From: Ensifer sp. WSM1721
GTDB lineage: Bacteria; Pseudomonadota; Alphaproteobacteria; Rhizobiales; Rhizobiaceae
Reading direction: 5' to 3'
DNA: 64,000 bases
Assembly (NCBI RefSeq): GCF_000513895.2
Contig: NZ_CP165784.1
Span: forward strand, 520,845-584,844
The first letter of the stretch is position 1; each line of letters begins with the position of its first letter. The translations under genes were made by a program, and so were the position numbers. This document shows, in pieces, positions 17,543 through 27,085 of this stretch. A model generated the notes under the pieces. That model did no database searches. It worked only from the letters and a program-made list of their open reading frames with translations, and was not told where the DNA came from.

Positions 17543-18685
17543 ATGAGATCGAAGAGCTTTGGACGGATTAAACTCGCCTGCCTCGCATTCGTAGCGTTGG
17601 GCGCCTGCGTCGGTGCAATCGTCACTTCCTCTCCATCTTACGCTCAGACGATTGCGGGCCATGCGATCGGCGAAGACGCCTCCAAATTGGTGGCTGACCA
17701 GCAAGTTTCTTCATCAAAGCCCACAGCCGAATACACGATCCTTCGACTCCCGAGCCCCAACGGGATCGATGTGACGCTGACCTACCAAAACGGGTCTCGG
17801 AAGATCATCCAAATTGAAGCCACCCGCCGGCCGTCGCAGTCCGGAGCATGGGGGCAGTTTGGAAAATTTGAGTTCGGAAAAACAAGTCTCTCCGAAGTAC
17901 GTTCTCTTTTTGGTAGCAAGGGCTTGCTCTTCACAGGCGTCGCGCCTGCGACCGCTACACCGGATGGCGGCGTGACTATTGTCAGCTCTTACGAGGTTCA
18001 GGGGACTAAAACCATCGCCTCGTTCGTCTCTAAAATATCCTCGGCCTCCCTACGTGAGCTGAAGCAGCGGTTCGGTGAAGATATGTACGCGCACCTCGAC
18101 GACGTCGCGTTGCTGGAATCAACGGTAGTCGCCGACATCGAGTATTTGAAGGGGACACGAGGGAACGAGCTCGTCTACGATGTGGGCTACGCACCCATTA
18201 TGTGGGAGAATGCTATCTCGCCAGTCGGTGAAGTACGGCAAATCTCGGTCGCCCGCATCTCCCCCTCACAGCTTCCGGTGCATCGGATCTATAATGGGCC
18301 GATCAACGCCCCCTATTTCACGGATGCCTCAGCACGGAACTTTCAAACTCGCATCTCGGAAGGCATGGCAGGCGGCCCGACCTTCGCCGGAGAATATGCC
18401 GTGATCCAAGTGGGCTGCGGCACAGGGTGCTCCATCGCCTATGTTGCGAGCGTCAGGACTGGCGAGGTTTCGCGCATTCCGATCGATGAGGCCGCCCAGT
18501 ACCTCGACCTCAAATACCAGATCGACAGTCGGCTGTTGGTCAAGCAATCCGCAAGAGGCGCGGCTTCCAAATGCCACATGCAGTTCTTGACTATGGATGA
18601 GGGTGAATGGATTTCGTTGCTCGAGCACGTCGTAGGACCAACGGAGACGTGCTACAACTCGATCGCCCAGAACCTTCGAAATTGA
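17543..18685 (+). CDS. Exported protein of unknown function, first gene of the HXS operon
   Basis: The 380-residue product has a signal peptide (KLACLAFVALGACVGAIVTSS, cut probably after SYA). The mature part is mixed alpha/beta without a family I can name; a region near residues 255-330 (FAGEYAVIQVGCGTGCSIAYVASVRTGEV) resembles small uncharacterised periplasmic domains with paired cysteines. It ends 18 bases before hxsD, so it is probably transcribed with the HXS genes. It may be a periplasmic partner of the modified HxsA protein, but that is inference from position. Confidence 0.6.
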   Translation: MRSKSFGRIKLACLAFVALGACVGAIVTSSPSYAQTIAGHAIGEDASKLVADQQVSSSKPTAEYTILRLPSPNGIDVTLTYQNGSRKIIQIEATRRPSQSGAWGQFGKFEFGKTSLSEVRSLFGSKGLLFTGVAPATATPDGGVTIVSSYEVQGTKTIASFVSKISSASLRELKQRFGEDMYAHLDDVALLESTVVADIEYLKGTRGNELVYDVGYAPIMWENAISPVGEVRQISVARISPSQLPVHRIYNGPINAPYFTDASARNFQTRISEGMAGGPTFAGEYAVIQVGCGTGCSIAYVASVRTGEVSRIPIDEAAQYLDLKYQIDSRLLVKQSARGAASKCHMQFLTMDEGEWISLLEHVVGPTETCYNSIAQNLRN

Positions 18686-18703
18686 CTGGAAGGCGCGCCA
18701 ATC

Positions 18704-18979
18704 ATGGATCATGCAGACTACGAGAGAACACTGGCCATCGAGCCCGAACTCTGTCCGTGGTTGGCAGACGCAACTGCACGGTTTCGCTATCTCTATCCGG
18801 ACGTTCATCTGACCATAAGCGATCAGTCGGTGACACTGACGACTTCCCGTGACCAAATGTCGATGCTCGTGCAGGACTTCGTGTTTTGTCTTTACCGGCA
18901 GAAGATCTACAGCGAAACGCTGCCGCTTCGGACAATGCTGATCGAAGGGGTGACGGGATTTGCCAGTCGTTCCGCTTAA
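18704..18979 (+). CDS. hxsD: HxsD-like small protein of the His-Xaa-Ser system
   Basis: This 91-residue protein has the size and place of HxsD, the short accessory protein found next to the paired radical SAM genes of the His-Xaa-Ser system. It contains predicted strand-helix segments (TARFRYLYPDVHLTISDQSVTL and a helix with FVFCLYRQKI). Its end overlaps the start of hxsB by 20 bases. Such small proteins may present the substrate peptide to the maturases. The call rests on length, gene order and partial resemblance; no catalytic motif is expected. Confidence 0.7.
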   Translation: MDHADYERTLAIEPELCPWLADATARFRYLYPDVHLTISDQSVTLTTSRDQMSMLVQDFVFCLYRQKIYSETLPLRTMLIEGVTGFASRSA

Positions 18980-20369
18980 ATTCCGGCCGCATCAGGATGG
19001 GCTCCTTCTCTTCGCGGACGACGCCGGTGGATATTTCAAGTCCGACCATGCCTTCTTGCACCGCTATGCGTGCGATCAGTTAACATCCGGCGACCTCGCG
19101 TTCTTGAATGCGAACGGCCACGCCTACAATGTTGTCGGTGATCTCGCCTATTACGGTTTCGAACACCGTTTTGCTGAGCGGCTCTACCTGCCGCGAGAAC
19201 TGGACTATGTCATTCTGGTGCCTACGCTCAGATGCAACTTGGCCTGCGGCTACTGCCAGGTTTCGCGTGTCAACGAAGCTACTCCGGGCTTTGATTGGGA
19301 CGACTCCACAGTAGAAGCGGTTATCGGACTTCTCGGCTCGCTTTCGGCCAGGAAAATCAAGGTCGAGTTCCAGGGAGGCGAGCCTCTCTTGCGCCTCGAT
19401 GTCATCGAAAGGATACGTGATTTCTGCAGGCAACGATTTGATGCCTGCGAGTTCGTAATCTGTACAAATCTACAGGAGGTCAGCGCCCCCGCCTGGGACC
19501 TGCTCGGACGAGACGACGTTTTTGTCAGCACTTCTTTGGACGGCAATCGCATAACGCATCAAAAGCAGCGCACAATGTTGCCGGGCAAGACGGATCAATT
19601 CTTCTCAAATCTTGATTTCGCTGTGAGCCGACTGGGGCCGGAAAAGATCTCCGCCTTGCCAACGATCGATCCGCACAATGCGCCCTCGCCGCAGGAAGTC
19701 ATCAAGACCTTCCTCAGCTATGATATTCGATCCATCTACCTGCGACCCGTGAACTACCAGGGCTTTGCGAGAAAGAAGTTCAACGCACGTGGAAGCGCCG
19801 ACCTCTGGAACAAGTATCATGCCGCTTTCATCGACGCGCTCGTTGAGCACAATTGGTCCTCTGCGGTCCCAATCGAAGAGTACTATTTCGTCCACTGTCT
19901 TCGACGGGTGCTGAGGTCCGGTCACAACGGTCACGTGGATCTCCGCAATCCGAACATTGTCGGGCACGGCTATGTGGTGATCGACTATGACGGCAAAATA
20001 TACCCGACTGATGAAGCGCGTATGGTCACCCGAGTCGGTCAATTCGACCTGTCCATGGGAGACGTCTTCAACGGGATCTCGGCGGACACGATCGATCGCC
20101 TAAACGCTGAAGCGTTCAACAACTTCCATCCGGATTGCGTGCACTGCCCCTACCAAGCCTTTTGCGGGGTTGATCTGGTCGATGACATTTCACGATATGG
20201 GCGGATCGATATGCCGAAACATCTGACTGACTTCTGTCAGCGCCATACGTCGATTTTCGACAGGGTTTTCGCGATGATCTATTCGGATGATCCAAAGGTC
20301 AAAAAGACGTTGGCGCTTTGGGCTGGCACACCTCACTTCGATCCGCGGCTTGCCAAGGTTCATCAATGA
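18960..20369 (+). CDS. hxsB: Radical SAM peptide maturase HxsB
   Basis: The 469-residue protein has a leading domain (about 1-75), the radical SAM iron-sulphur motif CNLACGYC (around residues 92-99), GGEP and downstream SAM-binding strands, and a C-terminal SPASM-like cysteine cluster (CVHCPYQAFCG and a further C). It would use a 4Fe-4S cluster and S-adenosylmethionine to modify the HxsA peptide. Translation seems to start at a TTG 20 bases inside hxsD; the next ATG lies after the conserved N-terminal region. Its stop overlaps hxsC (ATGA). Confidence 0.85.
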   Translation: MPVVPLKFRPHQDGLLLFADDAGGYFKSDHAFLHRYACDQLTSGDLAFLNANGHAYNVVGDLAYYGFEHRFAERLYLPRELDYVILVPTLRCNLACGYCQVSRVNEATPGFDWDDSTVEAVIGLLGSLSARKIKVEFQGGEPLLRLDVIERIRDFCRQRFDACEFVICTNLQEVSAPAWDLLGRDDVFVSTSLDGNRITHQKQRTMLPGKTDQFFSNLDFAVSRLGPEKISALPTIDPHNAPSPQEVIKTFLSYDIRSIYLRPVNYQGFARKKFNARGSADLWNKYHAAFIDALVEHNWSSAVPIEEYYFVHCLRRVLRSGHNGHVDLRNPNIVGHGYVVIDYDGKIYPTDEARMVTRVGQFDLSMGDVFNGISADTIDRLNAEAFNNFHPDCVHCPYQAFCGVDLVDDISRYGRIDMPKHLTDFCQRHTSIFDRVFAMIYSDDPKVKKTLALWAGTPHFDPRLAKVHQ

Positions 20370-21454
20370 TTAGCCTGCGCCTGAAGGTTGACCCCCTACC
20401 GATCGACGAGCCCTTGGTCGTCCGCCTGCAAGGACCGGGGTCACCTGCTCGGTCGGACCATGACGCGGTCCTTGCTGAAGTTGCACCAGATCGTTGCGAG
20501 TACGACCTCAATGGCTTTTCGTTTGGCGTGTATGGGGTTTCCGACGAGGTTATCGACGGCGACGTCTTGATGATGTTGCCAGGCGAGACGACGGCGCATC
20601 GCCTCATTCGCGCCGGTTCCGCGCACAACACGCTTCAGGTCACGGAGCAGTGCGACCAGCTATGTGTGATGTGCTCGCAGCCTCCCAAGAAATATCACAC
20701 CGATCTGTTCGACCAATTCACCCTCGCTGCGACATTGGCTCCGCAGGGAGCAATGATCGGCGTTTCGGGCGGCGAACCCTTGCTTCACAAGGAGCGGCTC
20801 TTTTCCATGCTCGAGGAGGTCAAGGCGCAGCGTCCCGACATCGGATTTCATGTCTTGACCAATGCGCAGCATTTTTCCCGAGCAGACTTAGAGAGACTGC
20901 AGCGGCTAGACCACGAACGCGTGCTCTGGGGCGTTCCGCTTTATTCGGCCACACCTGAAAATCACGACCGGATCGTGGGCAAACCGGGAGCATTCGCTAA
21001 CCTCGAACAGGGATTGTCGATCCTGATGCGCGCCGGGGCTTCCCTCGAACTGCGAACGGTCCTCATGCAACAGAACTGGCAGGATCTTCCGGCTCTGGCA
21101 GACTACGTGTCCACCCGCCTCAGCTTTTTGACGGTCTGGGCCATCATGCAACTGGAGCGGATCGGTTATGCCCGGATGAACTGGAAGGAGACGTTTAGAG
21201 ACACATCGGGCGATTTCGACCAGATTGCTCGCGCGGTAGACATCGCAACGGCACGCGGTCTCAAGGCCTCGCTCTATAATTTTCCCCTGTGTTCGGTACC
21301 GCCTGCTTACCAGGATTTTGCCCCCTCAACGATCTCGGACTGGAAGAGAAAATACCTAGACTTCTGTTTGAATTGTCGCGCCAAGGAAACTTGTGGTGGT
21401 TTTTTTCAATGGTATAGTCATGCAGAGGGGTTTGCATTTCTGGGGCCGTTATGA
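20366..21454 (+). CDS. hxsC: Radical SAM peptide maturase HxsC
   Basis: The 362-residue protein is a second, distinct radical SAM enzyme: an N-terminal domain of about 90 residues, the cluster motif CDQLCVMC, GGEP (SGGEPLLHKERL) and a C-terminal pair of cysteines (CLNCRAKETCGGFF). Pairs of different radical SAM proteins beside an HXS-repeat precursor define the HXS system. It starts inside the hxsB stop and its own stop overlaps hxsA (ATGA), so all are translationally coupled. The chemistry performed is unknown from sequence. Confidence 0.85.
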   Translation: MISLRLKVDPLPIDEPLVVRLQGPGSPARSDHDAVLAEVAPDRCEYDLNGFSFGVYGVSDEVIDGDVLMMLPGETTAHRLIRAGSAHNTLQVTEQCDQLCVMCSQPPKKYHTDLFDQFTLAATLAPQGAMIGVSGGEPLLHKERLFSMLEEVKAQRPDIGFHVLTNAQHFSRADLERLQRLDHERVLWGVPLYSATPENHDRIVGKPGAFANLEQGLSILMRAGASLELRTVLMQQNWQDLPALADYVSTRLSFLTVWAIMQLERIGYARMNWKETFRDTSGDFDQIARAVDIATARGLKASLYNFPLCSVPPAYQDFAPSTISDWKRKYLDFCLNCRAKETCGGFFQWYSHAEGFAFLGPL

Positions 21455-22038
21455 AATCTCGCCTGTTTATGATCCCGTCGCTTCTGGTGGCGGGCTTTTT
21501 GCCATCGAAATCTGATGCGATACCGATTGGCGAGGTTGCTTCCAAGAAAGATCCCGGGACTTCTGTATTGGAGCGCCTCAGGCTGAAGCACATATTCACG
21601 CTCGCCGGGCATCGTTCACATAGCTCCCACCGCTCACACAGCTCCCATTCAAGCCATCGATCAAGCAGTGGCGGTGGCTACACCCACAGACGCAGTGCAC
21701 CGGTCTACTCGCCGCCATCAACGGTCTACACAGCTCCGTCCGGTTCGTTCGCCACCCAACCGACGGTTTCCGCGACCCCTGCATATCCGAGCACGTCCAA
21801 TCCGGCGACAGCCACTCCGCTCAAGACGCTTCCCGGAAATACCGCGAAATTCAAGCGCATCGTAATGCAGGTCCAGACCGCCCTCACCGCCTATGGCTAC
21901 TACGAAGGCTTGATTGATGGGCAAGTCGGGCCGGCTTGCAAGAAAGCGCTCGTCGCGATGCAGACCGACTACAATCTGAAGGTCACCGGAACGATCACAC
22001 CGGATGTGCTCAATACTTTCGGCATCCTCGCAAACTAA
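21451..22038 (+). CDS. hxsA: HxsA, secreted His-Xaa-Ser repeat precursor with peptidoglycan-binding domain
   Basis: The 195-residue protein has a signal peptide ([17 protein letters not shown]), then six consecutive His-Xaa-Ser triplets (residues 54-71, in the order [18 protein letters not shown]), a Ser/Thr/Pro-rich linker (72-125) and a C-terminal peptidoglycan-binding domain ([29 protein letters not shown]). The repeats are the expected substrate of HxsB and HxsC, giving a modified protein held at the cell wall. It is the only obvious peptide substrate in the operon. Function beyond this is unknown. Confidence 0.9.
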   Translation: MKSRLFMIPSLLVAGFLPSKSDAIPIGEVASKKDPGTSVLERLRLKHIFTLAGHRSHSSHRSHSSHSSHRSSSGGGYTHRRSAPVYSPPSTVYTAPSGSFATQPTVSATPAYPSTSNPATATPLKTLPGNTAKFKRIVMQVQTALTAYGYYEGLIDGQVGPACKKALVAMQTDYNLKVTGTITPDVLNTFGILAN

Positions 22039-22075
22039 TCGAACGACCAATTCCAACGATTTGAAAGAACAAACC

Positions 22076-22756
22076 ATGGCCAATCCATTTGAGCAACAAC
22101 CCTTCGAAGGTGCTGAGTTCGTCGATAATCCGGAACCGCGGTGCCCCTGCCTATTGCTCCTCGATGTCTCGGGTTCGATGCGCGGAGAACCCTTGAAGGA
22201 GCTAAATGAAGGGCTCGTTCAATTCAGGGACGAACTCTACGCAGACTCCCTGGCTGCCAAGAGGGTCGAAGTAGGCATTGTAACATTCGGACCAGTTGCG
22301 GTCGCGAACGACTTCGAAGGCATACATCACTGGAACCCGCCTGAGCTCTCGTCGCAAGGCGACACTCCGATGGGACGCGCTATAGAGACCGGACTTGATA
22401 TGCTCCGGCGGAGAAAGGACAGCTACAAACAGAACGGGATCTCTTATTACCGGCCCTGGATCTTCCTCATCACGGACGGCGCGCCAACGGATGCATGGAA
22501 CGGCGCAGCCAATGCGGTGAAAGCGGGTGAAGCCGAGAAGGCGTTTTCATTCTTTGCGGTCGGTGTGCAGGGCGCCAACATGGAGATCCTGTCACAGATT
22601 TCAGTTCGACAGCCGTTGGCGCTGAAGGAGCTGCGCTTTCGTGATCTGTTTTCCTGGCTTTCAAGCTCACTCGGCTCTGTATCCCACTCCAATCCAGGGG
22701 ACGCTGTTCCGCTCGCAAACCCGGCTACTCCGGACGGATGGGCGTCGATTGCATGA
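22076..22756 (+). CDS. vWA-domain protein of a TerY-P-type triad (TerY/YegL-like)
   Basis: The 226-residue protein is almost wholly a von Willebrand A domain. The metal-site residues are present: DVSGSM near residue 29, a threonine in GDTPMG, and [10 protein letters not shown]. This arrangement is typical of TerY/YegL proteins, which work with a PP2C phosphatase and a Ser/Thr kinase in stress or tellurite-type response systems. It starts 37 bases after hxsA and overlaps the next gene by four bases. A short polar tail follows the domain. Confidence 0.85.
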   Translation: MANPFEQQPFEGAEFVDNPEPRCPCLLLLDVSGSMRGEPLKELNEGLVQFRDELYADSLAAKRVEVGIVTFGPVAVANDFEGIHHWNPPELSSQGDTPMGRAIETGLDMLRRRKDSYKQNGISYYRPWIFLITDGAPTDAWNGAANAVKAGEAEKAFSFFAVGVQGANMEILSQISVRQPLALKELRFRDLFSWLSSSLGSVSHSNPGDAVPLANPATPDGWASIA

Positions 22757-23523
22757 CCAGCAGCTGGCGATGGGCATGCGCACGGTCCATTGGCACTTCG
22801 CATGTGAAGACGGATACCCCATGTCAGGATTATGCCGGCGCAAAGCTTTTCATCCGGCCAGAGGGCCCAATTATGACCGCGGTCGTCGCGGACGGGGCAG
22901 GCAGCGCGTCACATGCGGGGGCCGGATCCAAGCTCGTATGTCTTTCGTTTTTTCGGGCATGCCGAGAGTTCCTGATTACGAAGCCTCTCGAAGAATTGGT
23001 CGAAGAACATGTCTGGAGCTGGCTTGATGGGATCCGAGAGGCGTTAAACGCCAAGGCGAACGCCATGGCGCTTCGGCCGCGGGACTTCGCCTCGACAATG
23101 GTAGCGGTAGTCGCAAGCCCGCAAACGTCGATTGTGATCCATATCGGCGACGGCGCCGCAGTCTGGAAGACGGCGGGATCGGACGAATGGGAGGTGCCTT
23201 CCTGGCCATACCATGGTGAGTACGCGTCGACGACAGCATTTGTGACTGACGACCCCCAACCAAACCTCAACTATCTGCGCATTAACGAGGCCATCGACGA
23301 ATTCGCTCTGTTTTCGGACGGCATCGAACGCCTGGTGCTCGAACATGCCACCAGATCGGCGCATGCGCCATTTTTCAATCGGATGCTGGCGCCCCTAAAA
23401 AGTTCACTCCTCGAGGGGCCGGACAGGGTTCTCTCCGCAGCATTGAAACACTATCTGGATAGCCCGAACGTGTGCGAGCGCACCGATGACGACAAATCGC
23501 TTATTCTCGGCGTCAGAACATGA
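22753..23523 (+). CDS. PP2C-type protein phosphatase (YegK-like)
   Basis: The 256-residue protein has PP2C metal-binding motifs: a substrate-recognition start ([16 protein letters not shown]), [28 protein letters not shown] and [10 protein letters not shown], the last two with conserved aspartates. It would remove phosphates placed by the kinase encoded next. The ATG at 22753 overlaps the vWA stop, and its own stop overlaps the kinase start (ATGA). Confidence 0.85.
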   Translation: MTSSWRWACARSIGTSHVKTDTPCQDYAGAKLFIRPEGPIMTAVVADGAGSASHAGAGSKLVCLSFFRACREFLITKPLEELVEEHVWSWLDGIREALNAKANAMALRPRDFASTMVAVVASPQTSIVIHIGDGAAVWKTAGSDEWEVPSWPYHGEYASTTAFVTDDPQPNLNYLRINEAIDEFALFSDGIERLVLEHATRSAHAPFFNRMLAPLKSSLLEGPDRVLSAALKHYLDSPNVCERTDDDKSLILGVRT

Positions 23524-25436
23524 CCGTCGTCGTCTCGTCCGATGGTCGAAAGTTGACACTGGGCGGCCTCGTCGCGAAGGGTGGAGAGGGAGCTGTCCAC
23601 CACATCGTCGAAGCGCCCGACCTCGTTGCGAAGATTTATCTTCGCGGGAAGGCCGCCGACCGACGAGAAAAGGTCGATGCGATGGTTTCGGCTCGCCTGC
23701 ATATGAGCACGTCTTTCGTCGCGTTTCCGGTCGATACCCTGAAATCCCCACGCGGCGAGTTCCTGGGATTCACGATGAAGAAGGTGAACGGTTTCAAAAG
23801 CGTTCATGATCTTTATGGGCCTGCCAGTCGTAAGACCGAGTTTCCGACGGCCGACGCAAACTTCCTGATCAGAGCCGCCATCAATCTGGCGCGAGCGATC
23901 GCAAGTGTGCACGCGACCGGATGCGTAATCGGTGATATCAACCATTCCGGCGTCCTCGTGTCTGAGAAGGCGTTGGTCACTCTGATCGACAGCGACTCGT
24001 TTCAATTCCGTTCGCAATCAAAGTTCTATCGATGTTTAGTCGGCGTTCCGGAGTATACCCCCCCGGAGCTGCAGGGCGCATCGCTCGACCAAACGGATCG
24101 CATACCTAACCACGATAATTTTGGGTTAGCAGTCCTGCTTTTCCAGTTGTTATTTCTCGGGCGTCACCCCTTCGCAGGGCGCTATCGCGGCAAGGGCGAT
24201 ATGGACATTCGGAAGGCTATTGGGGAAGGCCGCTTTGCCTATAGCGAACGCCGCGCAGAAACAATGATGGAGCCACCGCCCTACGTCCCGGCGCTGTACG
24301 ACTATGGGAAAGAAATGGCCCGCGCTTTCGAAACAGCTTTCCGCTTGCCGACGAAACATACTAATGGCCGACCACTCGCCTCGGAATGGGTGACGCTGCT
24401 AACGTCAGTCGAAGCTAGCCTTAAGGCATGCACCGCCGATCGGGCGCATTCATATGCAGGTAGTCTCTCCACCTGTCCCTGGTGCTCGATTGAACGGTCG
24501 ATGGGGCGATCGTTGTTCGTCGCGCAGTACTCGCCCACTGCCCCGGTCATGGATATCGGCCAACTCCTAACGGCGATCCGCGGCATACCAGCACCCGGGA
24601 AGCCTCCCGAACCAGAGAAAATTGTAGAGCCACTCTTGAGTCTGACGGTTTCCCCAGCGGGTCAGCAAGCTCGATCCGAAAGAACGGTCACCGCTGTCGC
24701 TGGCATCATTGCGATTATTATCGGCTTCTACCTGATGACGTCCATTCAGGGCTTTTGGGGAGCTGCGCTTATGGCCGGCGCTGGCTTCCTGACCCTTCGC
24801 TCTCTCGATTTAACGCGAACATTTGCCGCCGAGCATGCGAACGCCCAATCGGTTTGGGAGTCAGAGCGAAAGGCATGGATCGCTCATGCCGGCCCCGGGA
24901 AGTTCGAGGAAAGAAAAAATCACTATCTCAGCGTAGCAACAGCTCACTCTGAGCTACCGGGGCAGGAGCAAGCAAAACTGAAGGCACTTGAGCAGAAGAA
25001 GCGTCAGCTCCAGATGCAGAAACACATGGAGTCGCACCTAATCGAGCGCACGAAAATTCCTAAGATAGGCGCCGGTCGCAAGGCAACGCTGGCATCCTTC
25101 GGCTTCGAAGATGCCTGGGACGTCATGCAGCGCCCGATCACCAACGTCCCTGGTTTTGGCCCATCGCTCGCAGCCGACGTCATGGGCTGGGCGCGCTCGA
25201 TCGAGAGAAAGTTCGTCTTCAACAATGCCATTCCAACGGACCCGCAGGCGATTCAACAGATTAAGTCCGAAATCGGGAAGAAGCGCGCCGAATTGGAAAG
25301 GGAGCTCCATCGGGCGCCTGATGAGCTGCACCGGTTGGCAGACGATGCACGCTCACTCGTAAAGTCACCCCCTCAAGGCCTAACCGAAGCCTATCGACGG
25401 CTGAAGCAGCTCGAAGTTGATATGGGTACGGTCTGA
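23520..25436 (+). CDS. Membrane Ser/Thr kinase-like protein with helix-hairpin-helix end (YegI-like)
   Basis: The 638-residue protein starts with a kinase domain: glycine loop (KGGEGAVH, about 20-27), lysine in VAKIY (K38), catalytic loop IGDINHSGVLV (about 137-147) and metal loop LIDSDSF in place of DFG. The Asn expected five residues after the catalytic Asp is a glycine here. A four-cysteine-like CPWC element follows near 319. Two membrane segments (about 381-420), a coiled coil and a helix-hairpin-helix region (ITNVPGFGPSLAADVMGW) complete it. This is the architecture of YegI, the third member of the vWA-PP2C-kinase triad. It overlaps the phosphatase gene by four bases. Confidence 0.8.
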   Translation: MTVVVSSDGRKLTLGGLVAKGGEGAVHHIVEAPDLVAKIYLRGKAADRREKVDAMVSARLHMSTSFVAFPVDTLKSPRGEFLGFTMKKVNGFKSVHDLYGPASRKTEFPTADANFLIRAAINLARAIASVHATGCVIGDINHSGVLVSEKALVTLIDSDSFQFRSQSKFYRCLVGVPEYTPPELQGASLDQTDRIPNHDNFGLAVLLFQLLFLGRHPFAGRYRGKGDMDIRKAIGEGRFAYSERRAETMMEPPPYVPALYDYGKEMARAFETAFRLPTKHTNGRPLASEWVTLLTSVEASLKACTADRAHSYAGSLSTCPWCSIERSMGRSLFVAQYSPTAPVMDIGQLLTAIRGIPAPGKPPEPEKIVEPLLSLTVSPAGQQARSERTVTAVAGIIAIIIGFYLMTSIQGFWGAALMAGAGFLTLRSLDLTRTFAAEHANAQSVWESERKAWIAHAGPGKFEERKNHYLSVATAHSELPGQEQAKLKALEQKKRQLQMQKHMESHLIERTKIPKIGAGRKATLASFGFEDAWDVMQRPITNVPGFGPSLAADVMGWARSIERKFVFNNAIPTDPQAIQQIKSEIGKKRAELERELHRAPDELHRLADDARSLVKSPPQGLTEAYRRLKQLEVDMGTV

Positions 25437-25439
25437 TCG

Positions 25440-26102
25440 ATGGCAGCGACCTATCGAAATTTCTGGATCATTGTGGGGATGACCGTCTCGGCAACGGCGC
25501 TCGCACATTTGTCGGCAAAACCCAAACGCACTGTTTCATCGACCATAGAAGTCAGCCGCCGTGAACCAGCCCGATCGTTGAGTGCAACAACAAATCAAAC
25601 GCCGATTGTATCTGAAGCGCCAGAGCCAAATTCCGGCGGTATTGAAACAACAAATCAAGCCCTTTCCACTGAGCCCTCAGCCGAGCGGCAATTCAAAAAT
25701 ATAGACGCAGAGTTTAAGGCCTCATTCGACGCTGCTGCTCAGATGGCACTCGCTATACCTTCAGCTTCGGCGACTGATCAAGCCGAGCAACCCCTTTCAG
25801 ACGTTCCTCTGCCATCGTTGCAAACCCGGGAGATACAAGCAGAACCAAAGCTTTTCGATTTCGGGGAAGAAACATCGCCGAACAACAATCCCACTCCGAC
25901 GGGCCTTGGTACAGGCGTCACGACTACGAACCTGAACCTCCGCGAAGGCCCAGCCGCAAACTACCTTCTAATCGACGTCCTGGCGACCGGCATCACACTC
26001 GTCATTCTCGAACAGGAAAATGGTTGGTTTCACGTGCGCGATGCTTCTGGCAGGCAGGGTTGGGTCAACGGAACCTACGTCTCGCGCACAGTGCAGCAAT
26101 AA
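25440..26102 (+). CDS. Exported or membrane-anchored SH3b-domain protein
   Basis: The 220-residue protein has one N-terminal hydrophobic segment (FWIIVGMTVSATALAHL), a long Ser/Thr/Glu-rich linker (20-155) and a C-terminal bacterial SH3 domain (TTNLNLREGPAANYLLIDVL, ENGWFHVRDASGRQGWVNG). SH3b domains bind cell-wall peptides. It begins three bases after the kinase stop and is the last gene of the operon. With HxsA it gives the operon two proteins aimed at the cell wall. Confidence 0.75.
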   Translation: MAATYRNFWIIVGMTVSATALAHLSAKPKRTVSSTIEVSRREPARSLSATTNQTPIVSEAPEPNSGGIETTNQALSTEPSAERQFKNIDAEFKASFDAAAQMALAIPSASATDQAEQPLSDVPLPSLQTREIQAEPKLFDFGEETSPNNNPTPTGLGTGVTTTNLNLREGPAANYLLIDVLATGITLVILEQENGWFHVRDASGRQGWVNGTYVSRTVQQ

Positions 26103-26134
26103 CCCTCTGTGAAGCTCGAAGGTTTGCGCTGGCT

Positions 26135-26604
26135 TTAGTCGCACCATGGCCGGGGCGTGGCCGGGCAACTGGTATCGCCGCAAACAAACGGGACCGCCAA
26201 GCCTTCGGAGACTAAGATGTCTCCGACATCACCACCATCGACCTTGAGCGATCCACACCGCCGGCCGTGGTTGCATCTGTCCGTACCTTCCGTTCCAGGT
26301 TTGCAGGAGAGGCAACCCTTGTCACTGTCGGCTTTCCAGACGCGACGAGCTGCCTCAGGCGTTCGCTTGCCCGGGTGCCAAGTGCCGCCTCGCGCGAACA
26401 TTGGGGCCCAAACTTTTCCGGCGTATTGAAACCGACAAGTCGAATGCGCGTACCATCACTCATGCGAATGGTATCGCCGTCGGTGACTGTGAAAGACTGA
26501 GTGGCGAAACTGTCCGGCGGAGCCGCGGGCTGAAAGGCGTCGAAACGCGGTCGCCACTCCGTGAGCGTCTGTCCGCCGAAAACCACGATCATCATCAGCA
26601 ACAA
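26135..26604 (-). pseudogene. Thermonuclease-like (SNase) gene, frameshifted
   Basis: The minus strand starts with a membrane or signal segment (MLLMMIVVFGG) and an SNase domain: VTDGDTIRMSDGTRIRLVGFNTPE, then CSREAALGTRASERL. After about 110 residues the frame is lost near 26270-26290, and the missing end (GGDVGDILVSEGLAVPF and CPATPRPWC) continues in another frame to 26135. One or two small indels account for it. Unless ribosomes shift frame, the product lacks the end of its fold. Confidence 0.7.
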
Positions 26605-26993
26605 CGCCGAAAATTTGATTTCGTTATAGGTCCACCTCGACTGCGCGTCCTACGACAATTGGGTGGCCGATAGCTGTGAGATCCTCGGTTGGCAGCCATC
26701 GGATTGATGAAGGAGAGATCAGCTTCGCCAGGTAGCTTTGTCAGCCCTCGCAGGGTCGTCATCTGCTTTTCACTTAGTCGCGTACGGGTCCCGTAGCGCT
26801 CAATCCTCTGACGCATATCCATGAGAAACTGGCGCTGCCATCCGGTCAGTCGTCCTCGCCGCAGGACGTCGTCAATTCGGCTGCGATAGTACGTAACTTC
26901 AATTTCACTCAGCAAAGTTGCCCCCCCACACACGCACCGCTTTTTTGCCGAGCGACGGCGCCATTCGATGGCCCAAAGATATTTATGCACCAA
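26595..26993 (-). CDS. Small hypothetical protein upstream of the SNase gene
   Basis: This frame of up to 132 codons overlaps the SNase start by ten bases. Its middle (LSEIEVTYYRSRIDDVLRR, WQRQFLMDMRQRIERYGT) is helical and charged, like small accessory proteins found on rhizobial replicons, whereas the two ends look less protein-like. The true start may be an internal codon near the LSEIEV stretch. I do not recognise a family. Confidence 0.4.
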   Translation of the reverse strand: MVHKYLWAIEWRRRSAKKRCVCGGATLLSEIEVTYYRSRIDDVLRRGRLTGWQRQFLMDMRQRIERYGTRTRLSEKQMTTLRGLTKLPGEADLSFINPMAANRGSHSYRPPNCRRTRSRGGPITKSNFRRCC

Positions 26994-27085
26994 TCTATCA
27001 ACGCCATTAGATTCTAAAACTTCTAATTTAGTATCGACTAGATTTCTACGTCGTGTATAAGTTGCATGGCAATGGAGAGGCCATC

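Noticed and set aside
21600..21665. Short tandem repeat that could be read as a CRISPR-like or minisatellite array
   Set aside because: The period is nine bases or less and encodes the His-Xaa-Ser triplets; there are no spacers.
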